Shown: in pieces, positions 34,741 to 43,364 of the stretch
Numbering within the stretch: position 1 is the first letter of the stretch
Layout of the letters: each line of letters opens with the position of its first letter
Assembly: GCF_002834385.1 (NCBI RefSeq)
Contig: NZ_PITQ01000001.1
Coordinates: forward strand, 372,001 to 436,000
DNA from: Rahnella sp. AA
Lineage (GTDB): Bacteria; Pseudomonadota; Gammaproteobacteria; Enterobacterales; Enterobacteriaceae
Reading direction: 5' to 3'
Length of the DNA stretch: 64,000 nucleotides
Translations under genes and position numbers: made by a program
Notes under the pieces: model-generated
Database searches by the model: none
Seen by the model: the letters and a program-made list of their open reading frames with translations, nothing else
Told to the model about the DNA's origin: nothing

Positions 34741-34824
34741 TCAGTTCTGATTTTCGCCCACTGGCTTACCGCGCAAATTTTCTGCGTTGAGTAGTAGGCC
34801 TAGGAGACGGGTAATCATGAACAT
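34741..34824 (-). CDS. leuL: leu operon leader peptide
   Basis: The 27-residue peptide MFMITRLLGLLLNAENLRGK... contains five leucines in six positions. They use CTC CTA, Gly, CTA CTA CTC, so three of the five are the rare CTA codon. Stalling at these codons when charged leucyl-tRNA is scarce lets an antiterminator form and leuABCD be transcribed. The start could be the ATG at 34824 or the one at 34818; both keep the leucine run. It corresponds to E. coli LeuL (28 residues with four consecutive leucines). Confidence 0.92.
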   Translation of the reverse strand: MFMITRLLGLLLNAENLRGKPVGENQN

Positions 34825-35366
34825 GTTTTCAGCTTCTCATAATCGGGTGGTCAGAACGGATGTCGTTCAAACAGTGCCTAAAGTGATACGGGAATGTCCT
34901 TTGTATGTCAACCTTCGTTGTGTGGAAATCGCGAAAAACCTAGCAAATGATATTTTGTCTCATTTAGCATAAAAAACTGGATGTTGATGTCTGTGAGTCG
35001 TAAATGTTTTACATAAAATGACGTGCAATGGAACTATAAACAAAAAGAACGGCATGGATTTGAAAATTATCTAAAAATAAAGCTTGTATTACAATGGATT
35101 AAAAATGATTTACTTCTGGTTAATTTATTATTCATTTTTTGAATATTGTTTGAAAAACCATTTTATAGTCTTATATCATCAGTTTTTTAGCGGTTACTAG
35201 AGAGTGCATTACAGTTTCTGATTATAAGAATGAATGCTTTTTTTGGAAAGAAAAAGGATTATTAAAAAATAGCTTTCCTGATTTATTTTTATGATCTGAT
35301 ATTGTTTCGTCTTTTATAACTAAATCAATTAATAATATTCTTCTCAAATGGGAAGGCTATTCTTTG
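34825..35366. other. 542-bp AT-rich spacer between leuL and leuO
   Basis: Apart from the leu promoter at 34883-34911, no gene or clear site was found. From about 34960 to 35360 the sequence is strikingly AT-rich, with many A and T runs, unlike the surrounding genes. In E. coli and Salmonella this same spacer is bound and silenced by H-NS and relieved by LeuO, so the composition suggests the same here. Confidence 0.6.
34883..34911 (-). promoter_or_regulatory. leuLABCD promoter
   Basis: On the minus strand a perfect TTGACA (34906-34911) and TATCAC (34883-34888) are 17 bp apart, with transcription start expected near 34876, about 50 bases before leuL. Confidence 0.8.
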
Positions 35367-36326
35367 ATGGAGAATCCTGTGCCTGAAATCATTGCAGAAA
35401 ATAAAAAGAATTCAGCGGAAACAGAAACGCATCTTCGTAATGTCGACTTGAATTTATTGACAGTCTTTGATGCTGTGATGCAATTGCAGAATATCACCCG
35501 CGCAGCGCATCTTCTGGGCATGTCCCAGCCGGCGGTCAGCAATGCAGTTGCGCGCTTAAAAATTATGTTTAACGATGATTTATTTGTTCGCTCCGGGCGC
35601 GGGATTCAACCGACGATGCGCGCCCGTCAGTTGTTCGGCCCGATACGGCAAGCTCTGCAGTTGGTCATGAATGAACTTCCGGGGTCTGGTTTTGATCCCA
35701 ATATCAGCTTGCGCCAGTTTAACATCGCCATCTGCAGTCCGCTTGATAAGTTCCTGACATCTCAGGTGCTTAATGCGGTTGAGATGTCTTCGGCTGGTAT
35801 TAGTGTCAAATTACAAACTATTGTAAGTGATAATATTGAACATCAGTTACGTTATCAAAATATTGAGTTTATGATCAGCTACAGTAAATTTGAACGTGCT
35901 GATTTTTGTCATCAGGCATTATTTAATGATGAGCTGGTATTAGTCGCGGCGAAAAATCACCCAAGAATTAGCCCGCATATGTCTGATGAAAAATACCTGA
36001 AAGAAAGACATGCTGTAATGATGTTGGATAGATTTTATTCTTTCAGTTCTCCTTATTATGACGATCATGAATTACATTCTTTAATCGCGTATCAGGGAAC
36101 GGACCTTTTAAGCGTTATGGATGTTGTTTCTAAAACCGAGATGGTGGCATTGGTTCCCCGGTGGTTGGCGCAATCGAATGCCGGAATACTGAATTTATCC
36201 GTTATTCCATTGCCTTGGATGAAAAGTAATTTGACCTGTTACCTTTCATGGCACGAGTCATCGAGCAAAGATAAAGGCAATATGTGGATGAAGTCACTGC
36301 TGAGCCAGTGCGTTCTCTCGTTGTAA
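35367..36326 (+). CDS. leuO: LeuO, LysR-type transcriptional regulator
   Basis: The 319-residue protein (about 314 in E. coli) has the LysR winged helix near the N-terminus, DLNLLTVFDAVMQLQNITRA then AHLLGMSQPAVSNAVARLK (about residues 28-66). The effector domain aligns with LeuO across its length, for instance LPGSGFDPN, EHQLRYQNIEFMISY and TCYLSWHESSSKDKG. LeuO is an H-NS antagonist that controls stress, surface and CRISPR genes. GGAAGG precedes the ATG at 35367; a TTG one codon earlier could also start translation. Codon use is more AT-rich than in the neighbours, as usual for leuO. Confidence 0.93.
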   Translation: MENPVPEIIAENKKNSAETETHLRNVDLNLLTVFDAVMQLQNITRAAHLLGMSQPAVSNAVARLKIMFNDDLFVRSGRGIQPTMRARQLFGPIRQALQLVMNELPGSGFDPNISLRQFNIAICSPLDKFLTSQVLNAVEMSSAGISVKLQTIVSDNIEHQLRYQNIEFMISYSKFERADFCHQALFNDELVLVAAKNHPRISPHMSDEKYLKERHAVMMLDRFYSFSSPYYDDHELHSLIAYQGTDLLSVMDVVSKTEMVALVPRWLAQSNAGILNLSVIPLPWMKSNLTCYLSWHESSSKDKGNMWMKSLLSQCVLSL

Positions 36327-36341
36327 TCAGCCAATAGCCTT

Positions 36342-36375
36342 AACTCTTGCTGCCGTATCGGGTGCAGTAAGAGTT
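36342..36375 (+). terminator. Probable leuO terminator
   Basis: AACTCTTGCTGC and GCAGTAAGAGTT form a 12-bp stem with one mismatch around a 10-base loop. The downstream T tract is weak (TGTTAAATTT), so it may be a transcript 3' end or simply a hairpin. Confidence 0.5.
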
Positions 36376-36612
36376 GCTGTTAAATTTCTATCAGGCAATA
36401 TTTTATCCTGCACTTTTTCAGGCTTTATCCGGGCGCTTCGGGCTCCTGAAATTTCAGAAATCTTCCGGTTTTTTTTCTTGAATTGCCATGCAACCACAAT
36501 TTCATTTCACCGCACAATGTTTGCCGGTAAACTGCGTTAAATCTTTGTAACAGAGCAATGTGGTCAGTTTCTTTCTTACTCTGACCGCGCTGGACGTCGG
36601 TATAAGCGCTCA

Positions 36613-38409
36613 ATGAACCCAACCTTGAATAACTTTCATCTGATTACCCGTTTCCGCCAGCAAGTCAGTGCCCGTGCTGAGCAAATTGCTTTCCGTGAAT
36701 GGTCCCCTGCGGCAGAAACCTCCCTGATCTGGCGCGAGCTTGGCGAAAAAGTGAATGCCCTGTCCGACGTGTTATTGCAGGAACAGGTGAGTGTTCAGGA
36801 ACGCATCGCGATTTGCGGAAATAACTCCATGGCGTGGGCCATCGCCGATCTGGCGATCCTCCAGTTACGTGCCGTGACCGTGCCCATTTATGCCACGAAT
36901 ACGCCTTCCCAGTCGGCGTATGTGCTCAATGATGCCGATATCCGCATTCTGTTTGTTGTGGGCCAGAAACAGTATGACGCGGCGGTTGCCTTGCGCGATT
37001 TGTGTCCGCAGCTGAAACATATTCTGGTGCTGGACAGTGACGTCGATTTGCGTGCTGTTCCTATTGCCCGGCATGTCGCCGACATTGTGCCGCAGGACCG
37101 GGCTCTGGCGGCGGAGCGCGAAGTTCGCGTGAACGCTTGTAGTCTGGACGATCTCTTCACGCTGATTTATACGTCAGGCACCACTGGTGAAGCCAAAGGG
37201 GTGATGCTCGATTACAGCAGCATGGCGACCCAGCTTATGCAGCATGAAAAACGTCTGAACATTTCTGAACATGATATTTCCTTATGTTTTCTGCCGCTGG
37301 CGCACGTTTTTGAACGGGCCTGGAGTTTTTTTGTGCTCCACTCCGGCGCGCAGAATGTTTTCCTGCGGGAAACCGATCTGGTTCGCGATGCGTTGCAGGC
37401 AGTTAAACCAACGGTCATGTGCGCCGTTCCGCGTTTCTATGAAAAAGTCTTCAGTGCGATACACGATAAAGTTGCCCGTGCAGGGACGATCAAAAAAAGG
37501 CTTTTTCACTGGGCAGTGGCACAGGGAAAAGAGAAGTTTCTGATCGAACGCCGTGGTGAGCGCTATCCCTTCTGGCTTTCTCCTGCCTACTTCCTTGCCG
37601 ATAAACTGGTGTTGAAAAAGCTCCGTGGTCTGCTTGGCGGTAATTTGCGTTTTCTGCCTGCGGCCGGTGCCAGCCTGGATGACAATGTGATCCTATTTTT
37701 TGAATCACTGGGTCTGAAAATTAAATACGGCTACGGCCTGACAGAAACCTGTGCGACGGTAACCTGTTGGGAAGAAAATGATTTTCGCTTTGGCTCCGTC
37801 GGCACAGCTTTGCCTGAAATTGAAGTCCGGATCGGGGAAGAAAATGAGATCCAAGTCCGGGGGCCAACATTGTTGCGAGGCTACTTCAATAAACCGGAAG
37901 AAACTGCCGCCAGTTTTACCGCTGATGGCTGGTTCAAAACCGGCGATGCCGGGAAAATGGACGAGCAGGGCAACGTATTCATCACTGAACGCCTCAAAGA
38001 TCTGATGAAAACATCGGGTGGGAAATACATCGCGCCGCAACGGATCGAAGGCACGCTGGTGCAGGATCGTTATATTGAGCAGGCGGCGGTGATTGCCGAT
38101 GAGCGGCATTTTGTTTCCGCACTGATCGTACCGGATTTTGATGTGCTGAACGTATATGCGCAGGCCCACCACATTGATTATTTCAACCGCGCCGGTCTGG
38201 TAAAAAACGAACAAATCCTGTCGCTCTTTGCGCACCAGTTACGTGAGGTCCAGCACGATCTGGCCGGTTTTGAGCAGGTGAAAAAGTTTGTGCTGCTGAC
38301 CAAACCGTTCACCATGGAAGCCGGAGAACTGACGCCGACGCTCAAACTGCGGCGGAAGATCATTTTCAGCCGCTATCAGAAAGAAATCGATAAGCTTTAC
38401 CTGGAGTAG
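36613..38409 (+). CDS. Long-chain fatty acid-CoA ligase, FAA1 type
   Basis: The 598-residue protein belongs to the ANL superfamily. The AMP-binding motif LIYTSGTTGEAKGVMLDY is near residue 185. Further blocks are FLPLAHVFERAWSF, the adenylate pocket KYGYGLTETCATVTCW near residue 372, WFKTGDAGKMDEQG near residue 438 and the hinge ERLKDLMKTSGGKYIAPQ with the catalytic Lys. It should activate long-chain fatty acids to acyl-CoA; the exact chain length is unknown. It is closer to FAA1/COG1022-type synthetases than to FadD. There is no strong ribosome site at the ATG. I do not recall this gene between leuO and ilvI in E. coli. Confidence 0.85.
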   Translation: MNPTLNNFHLITRFRQQVSARAEQIAFREWSPAAETSLIWRELGEKVNALSDVLLQEQVSVQERIAICGNNSMAWAIADLAILQLRAVTVPIYATNTPSQSAYVLNDADIRILFVVGQKQYDAAVALRDLCPQLKHILVLDSDVDLRAVPIARHVADIVPQDRALAAEREVRVNACSLDDLFTLIYTSGTTGEAKGVMLDYSSMATQLMQHEKRLNISEHDISLCFLPLAHVFERAWSFFVLHSGAQNVFLRETDLVRDALQAVKPTVMCAVPRFYEKVFSAIHDKVARAGTIKKRLFHWAVAQGKEKFLIERRGERYPFWLSPAYFLADKLVLKKLRGLLGGNLRFLPAAGASLDDNVILFFESLGLKIKYGYGLTETCATVTCWEENDFRFGSVGTALPEIEVRIGEENEIQVRGPTLLRGYFNKPEETAASFTADGWFKTGDAGKMDEQGNVFITERLKDLMKTSGGKYIAPQRIEGTLVQDRYIEQAAVIADERHFVSALIVPDFDVLNVYAQAHHIDYFNRAGLVKNEQILSLFAHQLREVQHDLAGFEQVKKFVLLTKPFTMEAGELTPTLKLRRKIIFSRYQKEIDKLYLE

Positions 38410-38428
38410 CGTTCCACCTGCCTCAGTC

Positions 38429-38468
38429 ACCGGCGGATGTCAGTTCGCCGGTTTTCTCTCCTTTTTAT
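38429..38468 (+). terminator. Terminator of the acyl-CoA ligase gene
   Basis: ACCGGCG pairs with CGCCGGT around a 10-base loop and is followed by TTTCTCTCCTTTTT. Confidence 0.75.
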
Positions 38469-38611
38469 GTCAGCCACGGACATAATTTAATACTGTAATT
38501 TTCTCAGCCTTCCTGATATTTCTGACTGGTTACCGCACGCAGGCAGTGTTTTGTCCCAAGCGGGGTAATGAAGACAGTGTGAGGCCATAAAACAACGGTT
38601 CCGGACAATTT

Positions 38612-38672
38612 TTGGCGTTTGCCTGACTCAGATTCTGACGCTAAGGTACTGAGTTAGATTCGTGAACGCCAA
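38612..38672. repeat. Imperfect 61-bp palindrome upstream of ilvI
   Basis: TTGGCGTT (38612-38619) and ACTCAG (38626-38631) are mirrored by CTGAGT (38649-38654) and AACGCCAA (38665-38672). The arms are unequal (6 and 10 bases between the two pairs), so it could be a degenerate repeat element, a cruciform or a regulator site. It lies about 140 bp before ilvI. Confidence 0.5.
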
Positions 38673-38810
38673 TAAGAACAGCAGGGTCTTGTGAGCCAGA
38701 ATTAAAGTCCTAAAATTCAGCAATTTATCGCTAAATTGTTGCCTGATAGAACAGATAGCTGAAATAAAAAGTCATCCTATAGAAGAAACAAAAAGCCTGG
38801 AGGCAAAACC

Positions 38811-40529
38811 ATGGAGATGTTGTCAGGAGCCGAGATGGTCGTCCGGTCGTTAATCGACCAGGGCGTAAAGCACGTATTCGGTTATCCCGGCGGAGCGGTG
38901 TTGGATATCTATGATGCCCTGCATACGGTCGGTGGGATTGATCATGTGCTGGTGAGACATGAGCAGGGTGCTGTTCATATGGCTGACGGTTATGCGCGCG
39001 CCACAGGCGATGTGGGCGTGGTGCTGGTGACTTCGGGTCCCGGCGCAACCAATGCGATCACCGGTATTGCCACGGCTTATATGGATTCCATCCCACTAGT
39101 GGTGCTATCCGGCCAGGTACACAGTTCACTCATCGGGTATGACGCGTTCCAGGAATGCGACATGGTGGGGATTTCCCGCCCGGTGGTGAAACACAGTTTT
39201 CTGGTAAAACGCGCGGAAGATATTCCGACTGTCCTGAAAAAAGCGTTTTATCTGGCCTCAACCGGCCGTCCTGGCCCGGTAGTGGTTGATTTGCCTAAAG
39301 ACGTGGTGAATCCGCAAATCAAACTGCCTTATGCCTACCCCGATCAGGTTGCGATGCGTTCGTATAACCCGACCGTACAAGGCCATCGCGGGCAAATCAA
39401 ACGTGCCGTTCAGACTCTTCTGGCCGCAAAAAAGCCGGTGTTGTATGTCGGTGGTGGTGCGATCAACTCTGAATGTGACGCGGAACTTTTACAACTGGCC
39501 GAGAAACTCAATCTGCCGGTGACCAGTTCCCTGATGGGGCTGGGCGCGTTCCCGGGCACACATCGCCAGAGCCTCGGTATGCTGGGCATGCACGGCACCT
39601 ATGAAGCTAATATGGCAATGCACAATGCGGATCTGATCTTCGGCGTGGGCGTGCGTTTCGATGACCGAACCACTAACAATCTGGCCAAGTACTGCCCGAA
39701 TGCGACGGTCATGCATATCGATATCGACCCTACGTCCATTTCCAAAACCGTGAATGCGGACATTCCGATTGTCGGCGATGCGAAGCAGACGCTGGTTCAG
39801 ATGCTCGAACTGCTGGCGCAAAGCGATGAAAAGCAGGAGTTCGATGCGCTGCGCGACTGGTGGCAGAATATTGAGAACTGGCGCGGTCGTGAATGCCTGA
39901 GCTACGACAAAAATACCGGCACCATCAAACCGCAGGCGGTCATTGAAACGCTGCACCGTCTGACCAACGGTGAGGCGTATGTGACGTCAGACGTTGGCCA
40001 GCATCAGATGTTTGCCGCGTTGTATTACAAATTCGACAAACCGCGCCACTGGATCAACTCCGGCGGCCTGGGCACGATGGGCTTCGGCTTACCGGCAGCG
40101 CTGGGCGTGAAACTCGGCCTGCCAGACGAAACGGTCATTTGTGTGACCGGCGACGGCAGTATCCAGATGAATATTCAGGAGCTGTCCACTGCACTGCAAT
40201 ACGATTTGCCGGTGATTGTCGTCAACCTGAACAACGGTTATCTCGGCATGGTGAAACAGTGGCAGGACATGATTTACTCCGGCCGTCATTCACAGTCTTA
40301 CATGCAGTCACTGCCTGATTTCGTCAAACTGGCGGAAGCTTACGGCCATGTGGGTATTGCCATCCGTAAACCTGAAGAGCTGGAAAGCAAACTGGCGCTG
40401 GCGCTGGAACAGAAAAATCGCCTGGTATTTGTCGATATCAGCATTGATGAAACAGAACACGTTTACCCGATGCACATCCGTGGCGGTGCGATGGACGAAA
40501 TGTGGTTAAGCAAAACGGAGAGGACCTGA
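38811..40529 (+). CDS. ilvI: Acetolactate synthase III, large subunit
   Basis: The 572-residue enzyme (about 574 in E. coli) uses thiamine diphosphate, FAD and Mg2+ to make acetolactate and acetohydroxybutyrate for valine, leucine and isoleucine synthesis. [20 protein letters not shown] near residue 23 and the catalytic Glu in [19 protein letters not shown] are present. The TPP-binding motif [20 protein letters not shown] near residue 446 ends with the conserved NN in VNLNN. CTGGAGG precedes the ATG. ilvH, the regulatory subunit, follows after 2 bp. The nearby leuABCD and leuO make this a branched-chain amino acid block. Confidence 0.97.
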   Translation: MEMLSGAEMVVRSLIDQGVKHVFGYPGGAVLDIYDALHTVGGIDHVLVRHEQGAVHMADGYARATGDVGVVLVTSGPGATNAITGIATAYMDSIPLVVLSGQVHSSLIGYDAFQECDMVGISRPVVKHSFLVKRAEDIPTVLKKAFYLASTGRPGPVVVDLPKDVVNPQIKLPYAYPDQVAMRSYNPTVQGHRGQIKRAVQTLLAAKKPVLYVGGGAINSECDAELLQLAEKLNLPVTSSLMGLGAFPGTHRQSLGMLGMHGTYEANMAMHNADLIFGVGVRFDDRTTNNLAKYCPNATVMHIDIDPTSISKTVNADIPIVGDAKQTLVQMLELLAQSDEKQEFDALRDWWQNIENWRGRECLSYDKNTGTIKPQAVIETLHRLTNGEAYVTSDVGQHQMFAALYYKFDKPRHWINSGGLGTMGFGLPAALGVKLGLPDETVICVTGDGSIQMNIQELSTALQYDLPVIVVNLNNGYLGMVKQWQDMIYSGRHSQSYMQSLPDFVKLAEAYGHVGIAIRKPEELESKLALALEQKNRLVFVDISIDETEHVYPMHIRGGAMDEMWLSKTERT

Positions 40530-40531
40530 TC

Positions 40532-41023
40532 ATGCGCCGGATTTTATCAGTATTACTGGAAAACGAATCGGGTGCATTGTCCCGCGTAGTCGGCCTGTTC
40601 TCTCAGCGTGGCTACAACATTGAAAGCCTGACGGTTGCGCCGACAGACGATCCGACGTTGTCGCGCATGACGATTCAGACCGTGGGGGACGCCAAGGTGC
40701 TGGAGCAAATCGAAAAGCAGCTGCACAAGCTGGTGGACGTGCTGCGCGTGACCGAGCTGGTGCAGGGCGCGCACGTCGAGCGTGAAATAATGTTGGTGAA
40801 GGTTCAGGCTTCCGGTTATGGCCGCGAAGAAGTGAAGCGTTCAACCGACATTTTCCGTGGTCAGATTGTTGATGTCACGGCGACGCTTTACACCGTTCAG
40901 CTTGCCGGAACCAGCGATAAGCTTGACGCATTCTTAGCCAGTATTCGTGATGTGGCAGAAATAGTAGAAGTTGCACGCTCTGGCGTGGTTGGCGTTTCAC
41001 GCGGCGACAAGATCATGCGCTAA
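40532..41023 (+). CDS. ilvH: Acetolactate synthase III, regulatory subunit
   Basis: The 163-residue protein (E. coli length) has an N-terminal ACT domain, [20 protein letters not shown], that binds valine and confers feedback inhibition. The C-terminal domain activates IlvI. GGAGAGG precedes the ATG at 40532, and the ilvI stop lies 2 bp upstream, so the pair is coupled. The start is set by homology to [12 protein letters not shown] terminator lies at 41065-41098. Confidence 0.96.
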   Translation: MRRILSVLLENESGALSRVVGLFSQRGYNIESLTVAPTDDPTLSRMTIQTVGDAKVLEQIEKQLHKLVDVLRVTELVQGAHVEREIMLVKVQASGYGREEVKRSTDIFRGQIVDVTATLYTVQLAGTSDKLDAFLASIRDVAEIVEVARSGVVGVSRGDKIMR

Positions 41024-41064
41024 AGCGTAAATAATCAGCAAGATGTAAAATTTATCTGCTTCAT

Positions 41065-41098
41065 AAAAGCCCAACTTTTTCGTTGGGCTTTCTTTTTT
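41065..41098 (+). terminator. ilvIH terminator
   Basis: AAAGCCCAAC pairs with GTTGGGCTTT around a 6-base loop and is followed by CTTTTTT. Confidence 0.88.
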
Positions 41099-41130
41099 GC
41101 GCGTCAGGTGAAGCGATTCGGTAAAACACC

Positions 41131-41159
41131 TTGCCCGGCAGTGGCTTCTGGGGTTAGAT
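41131..41159 (+). promoter_or_regulatory. Candidate cra promoter
   Basis: TTGCCC (41131-41136) and TTAGAT (41154-41159) are 17 bp apart. Transcription would start about 25 bp before the GTG start codon. Confidence 0.45.
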
Positions 41160-41190
41160 AAAGCATTATCTTTATTAAGGGGTTTTCTCA

Positions 41191-42195
41191 GTGAAGCTGG
41201 ATGAGATCGCGAGGTTAGCGGGCGTTTCGCGTACCACGGCCAGTTATGTAATTAATGGCAAAGCGAAACAGTATCGTGTCAGCGATAAGACAGTCGAAAA
41301 AGTCATGGCTGTCGTGAAGGAACATAACTATCACCCGAATGCGGTGGCAGCAGGTTTGCGTGCCGGCCGTACTCGTTCTATTGGTCTGGTGATCCCCGAT
41401 CTGGAAAACACCAGCTATACCAAAATTGCCAATTTTCTTGAACGTCAGGCCCGGCAGCGAGGGTATCAGCTGTTGATCGCCTGTTCTGAAGATCAGCCTG
41501 ACAATGAGATGCGTTGCATCGAACATCTGCTTCAGCGGCAGGTTGACGCGATTATTATTTCCACCTCATTGCCGCCGGAACATCCTTTCTATCAGCGCTG
41601 GGCCAACGATGATTTCCCGATCATCGCACTCGACCGCGCGCTGGATCCTGAGCATTTCATCAGCGTCGTGGGCGCTGATCAAGATGACGCCCTGATGCTG
41701 GCGCAGGAATTGCGCACATTCCCGGCTGAATCCGTCTTGTATCTGGGCGCGCTGCCGGAGCTTTCCGTGAGTTTCCTGCGTGAGCAGGGCTTCCGTCAGG
41801 CCTGGGCGGAAGACCCACGTCAGCCGAAATATTTGTACGCCAATGCGTACGATCGCGAATCGGCGGCCGTCGTTTTCGCCGAGTGGCTGAAAACCAATCC
41901 GATGCCGCAGGCGTTATTCACGACATCCTTCCAGCTGTTGCAGGGGGTGATGGATGTGACGCTCAAAACAGAAGGGCGTTTGCCGGTCGATCTGGCTATC
42001 GCAACTTTCGGGGATAATGAGCTGCTCGATTTCCTCGAATGCCCTGTTCTCGCCGTCGCTCAGCGTCATCGTGATGTGGCCGAACGCGTGCTGGAACTGG
42101 TGCTGGCTTGCCTTGATGAACCTAAGAAGCCGAAAGCCGGCCTGACCCGAATCCGCCGTAACTTGTTCCGCCGTGGCCGTCTGAGCCGCAAGTAA
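41191..42195 (+). CDS. cra: Cra (FruR), catabolite repressor/activator
   Basis: The 334-residue LacI-family regulator has the E. coli length. The N-terminal helix-turn-helix is [20 protein letters not shown] followed by the hinge region, and the sugar-phosphate sensing domain follows from about residue 60 ([20 protein letters not shown]). Cra controls glycolysis and gluconeogenesis genes and is released from DNA by fructose 1-phosphate (and reported by fructose 1,6-bisphosphate). The start codon is GTG after AAGGGG. The gene lies between ilvIH and mraZ, as in E. coli. Confidence 0.96.
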   Translation: MKLDEIARLAGVSRTTASYVINGKAKQYRVSDKTVEKVMAVVKEHNYHPNAVAAGLRAGRTRSIGLVIPDLENTSYTKIANFLERQARQRGYQLLIACSEDQPDNEMRCIEHLLQRQVDAIIISTSLPPEHPFYQRWANDDFPIIALDRALDPEHFISVVGADQDDALMLAQELRTFPAESVLYLGALPELSVSFLREQGFRQAWAEDPRQPKYLYANAYDRESAAVVFAEWLKTNPMPQALFTTSFQLLQGVMDVTLKTEGRLPVDLAIATFGDNELLDFLECPVLAVAQRHRDVAERVLELVLACLDEPKKPKAGLTRIRRNLFRRGRLSRK

Positions 42196-42203
42196 ACACC
42201 GCA

Positions 42204-42236
42204 ACGGGCATTCGTAAAGATTGCCCGTCACTTTTT
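42204..42236 (+). terminator. cra terminator
   Basis: ACGGGCA pairs with TGCCCGT around an 11-base loop and is followed by CACTTTTT. Confidence 0.8.
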
Positions 42237-42812
42237 GCCCGGTATGCTCCCTCTTTGTTTCGGATAATTCGAATCATTCTTGCTGATAATACAAATACGA
42301 AAATTCCCATAGGGGATGAATGGATAATTTAGGAGCATTCCCAGATGCCTGAATTATTAACAAATGTTTTCGCTTTTCTGCAGTTGATATAAACCTTCCA
42401 ATCAATTTCTAAAATACGTTAATGCTGACTGCAAAAGTGCTGTAGAATTCCCCGCTTAATTTCCTTCAGTTTGTGTTTACATCGGCACTGATGGTTTTTG
42501 AAACGCCTTAAAGGCTTGTGCCATGCGGGCTGGCATTTAAAATGATGATGATTTAGCAGTGATGGCCAGAAAAAAATTGAGAAGGATTTTTCTTATGGCT
42601 AACAGGTTAAGAAATGAGAGTTAGATAGCAGAAGAATATAAATAGTTAAATAATGTTCAGTTTGGTTTTTTTTTAAACGAAATTATTAACCCTCCGAAAT
42701 TTCTTCAACTAATCATGACGTTATTTTCTATTCCTCTTCTAAAACACCTCACAAGATTGCGCTGCGCTTTCGCAGGCCTGCGTAAATATTGCTAAACCGC
42801 CTCCGCTCTGGC
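42237..42812. other. 576-bp non-coding spacer between cra and the mra promoter
   Basis: No open frame with a ribosome site and no known RNA family was recognised. The region is AT-rich over 42560-42750 with long T and A runs. A weak promoter-like TTAATG/TAGAAT pair (18-bp spacing) lies near 42419-42448. The sequence just before the mraZ promoter (42745-42812) is GC-richer. Confidence 0.5.
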
Positions 42813-42842
42813 TTGACAAGGTTTTAAAACCATCCGTAAACT
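42813..42842 (+). promoter_or_regulatory. mra (dcw cluster) promoter
   Basis: TTGACA (42813-42818) and TAAACT (42837-42842) are 18 bp apart. The E. coli mraZ promoter has the same TTGACAAG and CCGTAAACTC context. It drives mraZ and the following division and cell-wall genes. Confidence 0.85.
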
Positions 42843-42849
42843 CTTTTCT

Positions 42850-42883
42850 GTGGGAATTTGTGGAGGAAAGTGGTGAAAAGGGT
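42850..42883 (+). promoter_or_regulatory. MraZ operator (tandem GTGG repeats)
   Basis: Three hexamers GTGGGA (42850), GTGGAG (42860) and GTGGTG (42870) recur every 10 bp, followed by an A-rich GGG. E. coli MraZ represses its own operon through TGGGA repeats with the same 10-bp spacing just after the promoter. Here only the first repeat keeps the full TGGGA. Confidence 0.75.
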
Positions 42884-42903
42884 CACAGAGGGGTAGATCG
42901 GTC

Positions 42904-43362
42904 ATGTTTCGTGGCGCGACGATGGTTAACCTCGACAGCAAAGGGCGACTTGCCGTACCCACCCGTTATCGGGATTTGCTGAGCGAAGAATCGCAAGGTC
43001 AAATGGTGTGCACCATAGACCTCCATCACCCATGCCTCCTCCTTTACACACTCCCGGAATGGGAAGTTATCGAACAAAAATTGTCCCGTCTGTCGAGCAT
43101 GAACCCCGTTGAGCGCCGTATTCAGCGCCTGTTACTTGGGCATGCCAGTGAATGTCAGATGGATAACGCCGGGCGTTTGCTGATCGCAACAACTTTGCGC
43201 CAGCACGCCGGGCTCGCAAAAGAAGTGATGCTGGTTGGGCAGTTCAATAAGTTTGAACTGTGGGATGAACAGACCTGGTATCAACAAGTTAAGGAAGACA
43301 TCGACGCTGAACAATCGTCTCAGGAACCGCTTTCTGACCGATTACAGGACTTGTCATTATAA
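42904..43362 (+). CDS. mraZ: MraZ, transcriptional regulator of the dcw cluster
   Basis: The 152-residue protein has two SpoVT-AbrB-like halves, [20 protein letters not shown] near the N-terminus and [20 protein letters not shown] in the second half. MraZ forms a ring-shaped oligomer that binds the GTGG repeats upstream of its own gene. GAGGGG precedes the ATG. It is the first gene of the cluster and lies 2 bp before rsmH, whose product counteracts MraZ effects in E. coli. Confidence 0.96.
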   Translation: MFRGATMVNLDSKGRLAVPTRYRDLLSEESQGQMVCTIDLHHPCLLLYTLPEWEVIEQKLSRLSSMNPVERRIQRLLLGHASECQMDNAGRLLIATTLRQHAGLAKEVMLVGQFNKFELWDEQTWYQQVKEDIDAEQSSQEPLSDRLQDLSL

Positions 43363-43364
43363 GC

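Larger units (their letters stand above)
38410..38810. other. 401-bp spacer upstream of ilvI
   Basis: It contains the ligase terminator (38429-38468) and a long imperfect palindrome (38612-38672). An A/T-rich stretch at 38690-38800 should hold the ilvIH promoter. In E. coli this promoter is activated by Lrp bound to several upstream sites; CAGCAATTTATCGCTA at 38718 loosely resembles the Lrp consensus but is not a firm call. No gene is supported. Confidence 0.55.

Noticed and set aside
34787-34972. 61-codon frame on the plus strand in the leuL-leuO spacer
   Set aside because: It covers the leuL region and leu promoter in antisense and has no ribosome binding site.
36562-36586. GGTCAG/CTGACC inverted repeat before the acyl-CoA ligase as a FadR site
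   Set aside because: Half-site sequence and 13-bp spacing do not fit the FadR operator; it is left as an unassigned inverted repeat.
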